A stretch of DNA of 64,000 nucleotides from Chthonomonadaceae bacterium (GTDB lineage Bacteria > Armatimonadota > Chthonomonadetes > Chthonomonadales > Chthonomonadaceae). Below the pieces are notes generated by a model that ran no database searches, was not told the origin of the DNA, and was given only the letters and a program-made list of their open reading frames with translations. Shown here in pieces: positions 61,805 to 64,000 of this stretch; positions within the stretch are counted from its first letter, which is position 1; each line of letters starts with the position of its first letter. The stretch covers positions 19,833-83,832 of the forward strand of contig JANXSG010000218.1 of NCBI GenBank assembly GCA_025352825.1. Reading direction: 5' to 3'. A program made the position numbers and the translations under genes.

Positions 61805-61971
61805 CCCTCACCCCCGACACCTCTCCCAAAAACAGGTAAGGGGAGAATATGATAGGGATTGGAATGTTTTATGTATATTTCGGCTTTTACGACAGCATTC
61901 TAATATTTCCCCACCGCTAATATATTTGTTCTCCCCTCTCCTGTTTTTGGGAGAGGGGTCGGGGGTGAGGG
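61805..61971. mobile_element. MITE-like element, family A, inserted in the liv operon
   Basis: A 167-bp element with inverted arms: left 61805-61847 (CCCTCACCCCCGACACC...) and right 61929-61971 (...GGTCGGGGGTGAGGG), including the CTCTCCTGTTTTTGGGAGAG hairpin. It begins 4 bases before the possible TTG of livM and ends 4 bases after the livH stop, filling the gap exactly. Confidence 0.8.
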
Positions 61972-61975
61972 CATT

Positions 61976-63085
61976 CTAAACTTTTTCGACTACATTTTTA
62001 CCAAGCAGACCCGATGGGCGAAACAGCAGAACAAGTATCAGTAAACAAAAAGCGATGGCATCCCTATAGCTTACGTACTTCGATCCCGCGACAAAAGCTT
62101 CGGCAACTCCCATCAGAATTCCACCCAAAACAGCTCCTGGTATGTTACCTGCACCGCCAAGCACGGCAGCCACAAATGCTTTTAATCCTGGTTGGAGACC
62201 AAAGAGAGGAGTGATTTTAATATGTGTGAACGCTGCTACCATGGCACCACCCGCACCAGCTAGTCCTGCGCCGATAGCAAAGGTGAAGGAGATAACCCGG
62301 TCGGTATCGATTCCCATAAGTTTCGCCGCTTCGATATCATACGAAATTGCTCGCATCGCTTTGCCCGGTTTAGTGTAGAGCACAATATAGCGCAGAGAGA
62401 TCATGAGGAAGAGCGAAACTGCTAGGATCGCCATCTGACCACTCTGCACTGAAATACCACCCGGTAAATTAAACTTTCGCTCAGGGAGTAGATTTGGGAT
62501 GAAATTGGGATTAGCTCCAAAAAGAAGAATCCCACCATTTTCAAGCAATAGCGAGACTCCAATGGCTGTAATCAGAGCGTTTAGTCGGGAGGAAGTGAGC
62601 TTTATTCGCGATGCCAGATGCTTGATCAAAGGCCGCATTACATACCCAACAACTATTCCCACCCCGATGAAGGAAATCAATCCAAATGGAGACGCAATCG
62701 TTATAAACTTTGCCGTGAGAGGAAGAGCAATTACAAAGCCCCAAAAATGTGCATCTAAGTCCTTAAGCCCGTTGCGAAGAGGCCTGTACGCAAATCTCTC
62801 AATTAACATTCCGAGAGCTGCACATAAGAGAATCGCAAGCATGAGTGTAATGAAAGCCATGCCAAGATTATGCCACGCCGCCTCGGGATGCACCGAAATA
62901 TCCTGAAACGGCAGCCATTTCGTGCAAGCGTAGAATCCCACGTAGGCTCCAACCATATAGACATCGCCATGAGCAAAATTAATCAGCCCCAGTACACCAT
63001 ACACCATCGTATAGCCAAGTGCGATGAGTGCATAGAGGCTGCCGAGCTGAACACCATAGATGAGATTTTGCAGGAGAGCCTGCAT
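61976..63085 (-). CDS. livH: Branched-chain amino acid ABC transporter permease LivH
   Basis: 369 residues with about eight to nine helices. YGVQLGSLYALIALGYTMVY and GLINFAHGDVYMVGAYVGF at the N-terminus, GIDTDRVISFTFAIGAGLAG and GGAGNIPGAVLGGILMGV later, are LivH hallmarks. It is longer than typical (about 300) owing to an insertion around residues 60-150 (KWLPFQDISVHPEAAWHN, RPLRNGLKDLDAHFWG). The ATG at 63085 directly abuts the stop of the binding-protein gene. Confidence 0.94.
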   Translation of the reverse strand: MQALLQNLIYGVQLGSLYALIALGYTMVYGVLGLINFAHGDVYMVGAYVGFYACTKWLPFQDISVHPEAAWHNLGMAFITLMLAILLCAALGMLIERFAYRPLRNGLKDLDAHFWGFVIALPLTAKFITIASPFGLISFIGVGIVVGYVMRPLIKHLASRIKLTSSRLNALITAIGVSLLLENGGILLFGANPNFIPNLLPERKFNLPGGISVQSGQMAILAVSLFLMISLRYIVLYTKPGKAMRAISYDIEAAKLMGIDTDRVISFTFAIGAGLAGAGGAMVAAFTHIKITPLFGLQPGLKAFVAAVLGGAGNIPGAVLGGILMGVAEAFVAGSKYVSYRDAIAFCLLILVLLFRPSGLLGKNVVEKV

Positions 63086-64000
63086 CTACAAGCCGACCTG
63101 ATCGGGTGTGTAGGACTTAAATATTGTGAATTCTTTTCCCTTGATCTGGAAGATGACAGCAGCCTTACGAGCATTACGATTGGCATCCATAGTAATTTTT
63201 CCGGTGACGCCAGGAAAGTCCTTTGTCGCTGCCAGCGCATCTCGTATCCCAGTGCCGTCGAGAGTAGCCGCACGCCCCATAGCATCGATTAACATCTTGG
63301 CAGCATCGTAACCCAATGCCGTGAGAGCATCTGGATCCTCGTTGTATTTCGCTTTATAGGCAGCTATAAAACTCTGCGAGTTTCCCTCTTTCAAAGATGT
63401 GGAAAAGTAGTGATCACTAAAAAACGAGCCCTCCAGAGCGGTGCCGGCCCCTGGAACTAGCTGCGGGGAATCCCATCCATCTCCCCCAACAAGAGGAACG
63501 TTCAAACCGATCTCTTTTGCCTGGCGAGCTATGGTTCCGACTTCTGTGTAGTATCCTGGAACTAAAACTGCATCTGGTGTCAATGATTTAAGACTATTAA
63601 GCTGAGCCTTAAAATCGGTATCACCTTCCTGATAAGTCTGCTCACCGATTACTTTGCCACCTAATTTTATCAGCATCTGGCTAAAATATTTCCCAAATGC
63701 CATGCTGTAATCGTTCTTAATATCAGTAAATATCGCTACTCTTTTGAATCCTTGATCGAATGCAAACTTTGCCGCAACTGCAGCTTGAAAATCATCCGTA
63801 AAACAGACTCGGAATATGTAGTCTCCCTTTTTCGTGACATCAGGATTTGTGGAAGATGGACTTATCATGGGAACTTTGTTCTGCTGACACACAGGCGCTG
63901 CGGCCATACTTCTGGTGCTGGCGACCTCACCTAGAACTGCAACCACTTTATCTTGTGTTATTAGTTTCGTTACAACGGTTCTGGCCACATCAGGTTTACT
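63086..64000 (-). CDS. Branched-chain amino acid ABC transporter substrate-binding protein (partial)
   Basis: 305 codons are visible, open to the window edge, so the N-terminus and signal peptide are missing. The Leu/Ile/Val-binding (LivJ/LivK, type I periplasmic binding) fold is clear: VVAVLGEVASTRSMAAAPVCQQ, MISPSSTNPDVTKKGDYIFR, AIFTDIKNDYSMAFGKYF, VPGYYTEVGTIARQA and PVLTALGYDAAKML-like text near the end. It is the first visible gene of a livJ-livH-livM-livG-livF operon and captures the amino acid in the periplasm. It abuts livH (TAGATG). Confidence 0.93.
   Translation of the reverse strand, partial: SKPDVARTVVTKLITQDKVVAVLGEVASTRSMAAAPVCQQNKVPMISPSSTNPDVTKKGDYIFRVCFTDDFQAAVAAKFAFDQGFKRVAIFTDIKNDYSMAFGKYFSQMLIKLGGKVIGEQTYQEGDTDFKAQLNSLKSLTPDAVLVPGYYTEVGTIARQAKEIGLNVPLVGGDGWDSPQLVPGAGTALEGSFFSDHYFSTSLKEGNSQSFIAAYKAKYNEDPDALTALGYDAAKMLIDAMGRAATLDGTGIRDALAATKDFPGVTGKITMDANRNARKAAVIFQIKGKEFTIFKSYTPDQVGL

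Overview
The window is 64 kb of a moderately AT-rich bacterial chromosome. Two prepilin-type proteins carry the H-x9-DG C-terminal signature. Together with a stand-alone FliA/WhiG-type sigma factor, a membrane pyrophosphatase, GH29 and GH57 enzymes, a YncE/phosphoesterase fusion, a GcvPA/GcvPB split and frequent TTG starts, this suggests a Gram-negative-type lineage of the Armatimonadota / Planctomycetota / Verrucomicrobiota kind. Armatimonadota is my best guess; no rRNA is present to prove it. There is no prophage, IS transposase or CRISPR array.

Layout. 0-11 kb: edge of a Lys-rich exported protein, a lipid kinase, a GH29 fucosidase / DUF423 / amidohydrolase operon, glycerol kinase behind a c-heme protein with a copper-monooxygenase-like tail, a redoxin, GH57, an M20 hydrolase coupled to NikR. 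11-15.7 kb: accessory-looking stretch with a prepilin-like protein, a 54-bp tandem duplication, a CxxC mini-protein, about 1 kb of mostly empty DNA, a secreted protein, hairpins, two MITE-like elements and an FAD oxidoreductase. 15.7-32.5 kb: minus-strand housekeeping genes (ClpB, CBS-GGDEF protein, WalJ-like hydrolase, FtsY, TauE-like permease, M16 peptidase, PilT, H+-pyrophosphatase, sigma factor). 32.8-39.2 kb: outer-membrane barrel, beta-propeller/phosphoesterase, three tRNAs, a TGA-interrupted small gene, a GNAT protein, a candidate structured RNA and a CE7 esterase. 39.3-42.2 kb: csoR-copZ-copA with a 33-bp operator. 42.2-52.8 kb: lipoprotein and prepilin-like protein, zinc ribbon, MATE pump, FabI, class V aminotransferase, SecD-head-like protein, large Ig/InlB-repeat protein and a response regulator. 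52.8-64 kb: lipoyl-group transferase plus gcvT-gcvH-gcvPA-gcvPB, then a branched-chain amino-acid ABC transporter running off the edge.

The gene sets fit together as pathways: fucose release and oxidation; copper sensing, chaperoning and export; glycine cleavage with its lipoylation enzyme; LIV uptake.

The most unusual content is non-coding. There are four families of dispersed inverted-repeat elements, some of which intrude on genes (an FAD oxidoreductase C-terminus, a phosphoesterase start region, the livH-livM junction). There is also an orphan minus-strand RNA candidate at about 37.93-38.10 kb, with an 8-bp closing stem, an 8-bp pseudoknot pairing and an intrinsic terminator. A c-heme protein whose copper ligands look substituted and a small gene with an in-frame TGA are further points to check.
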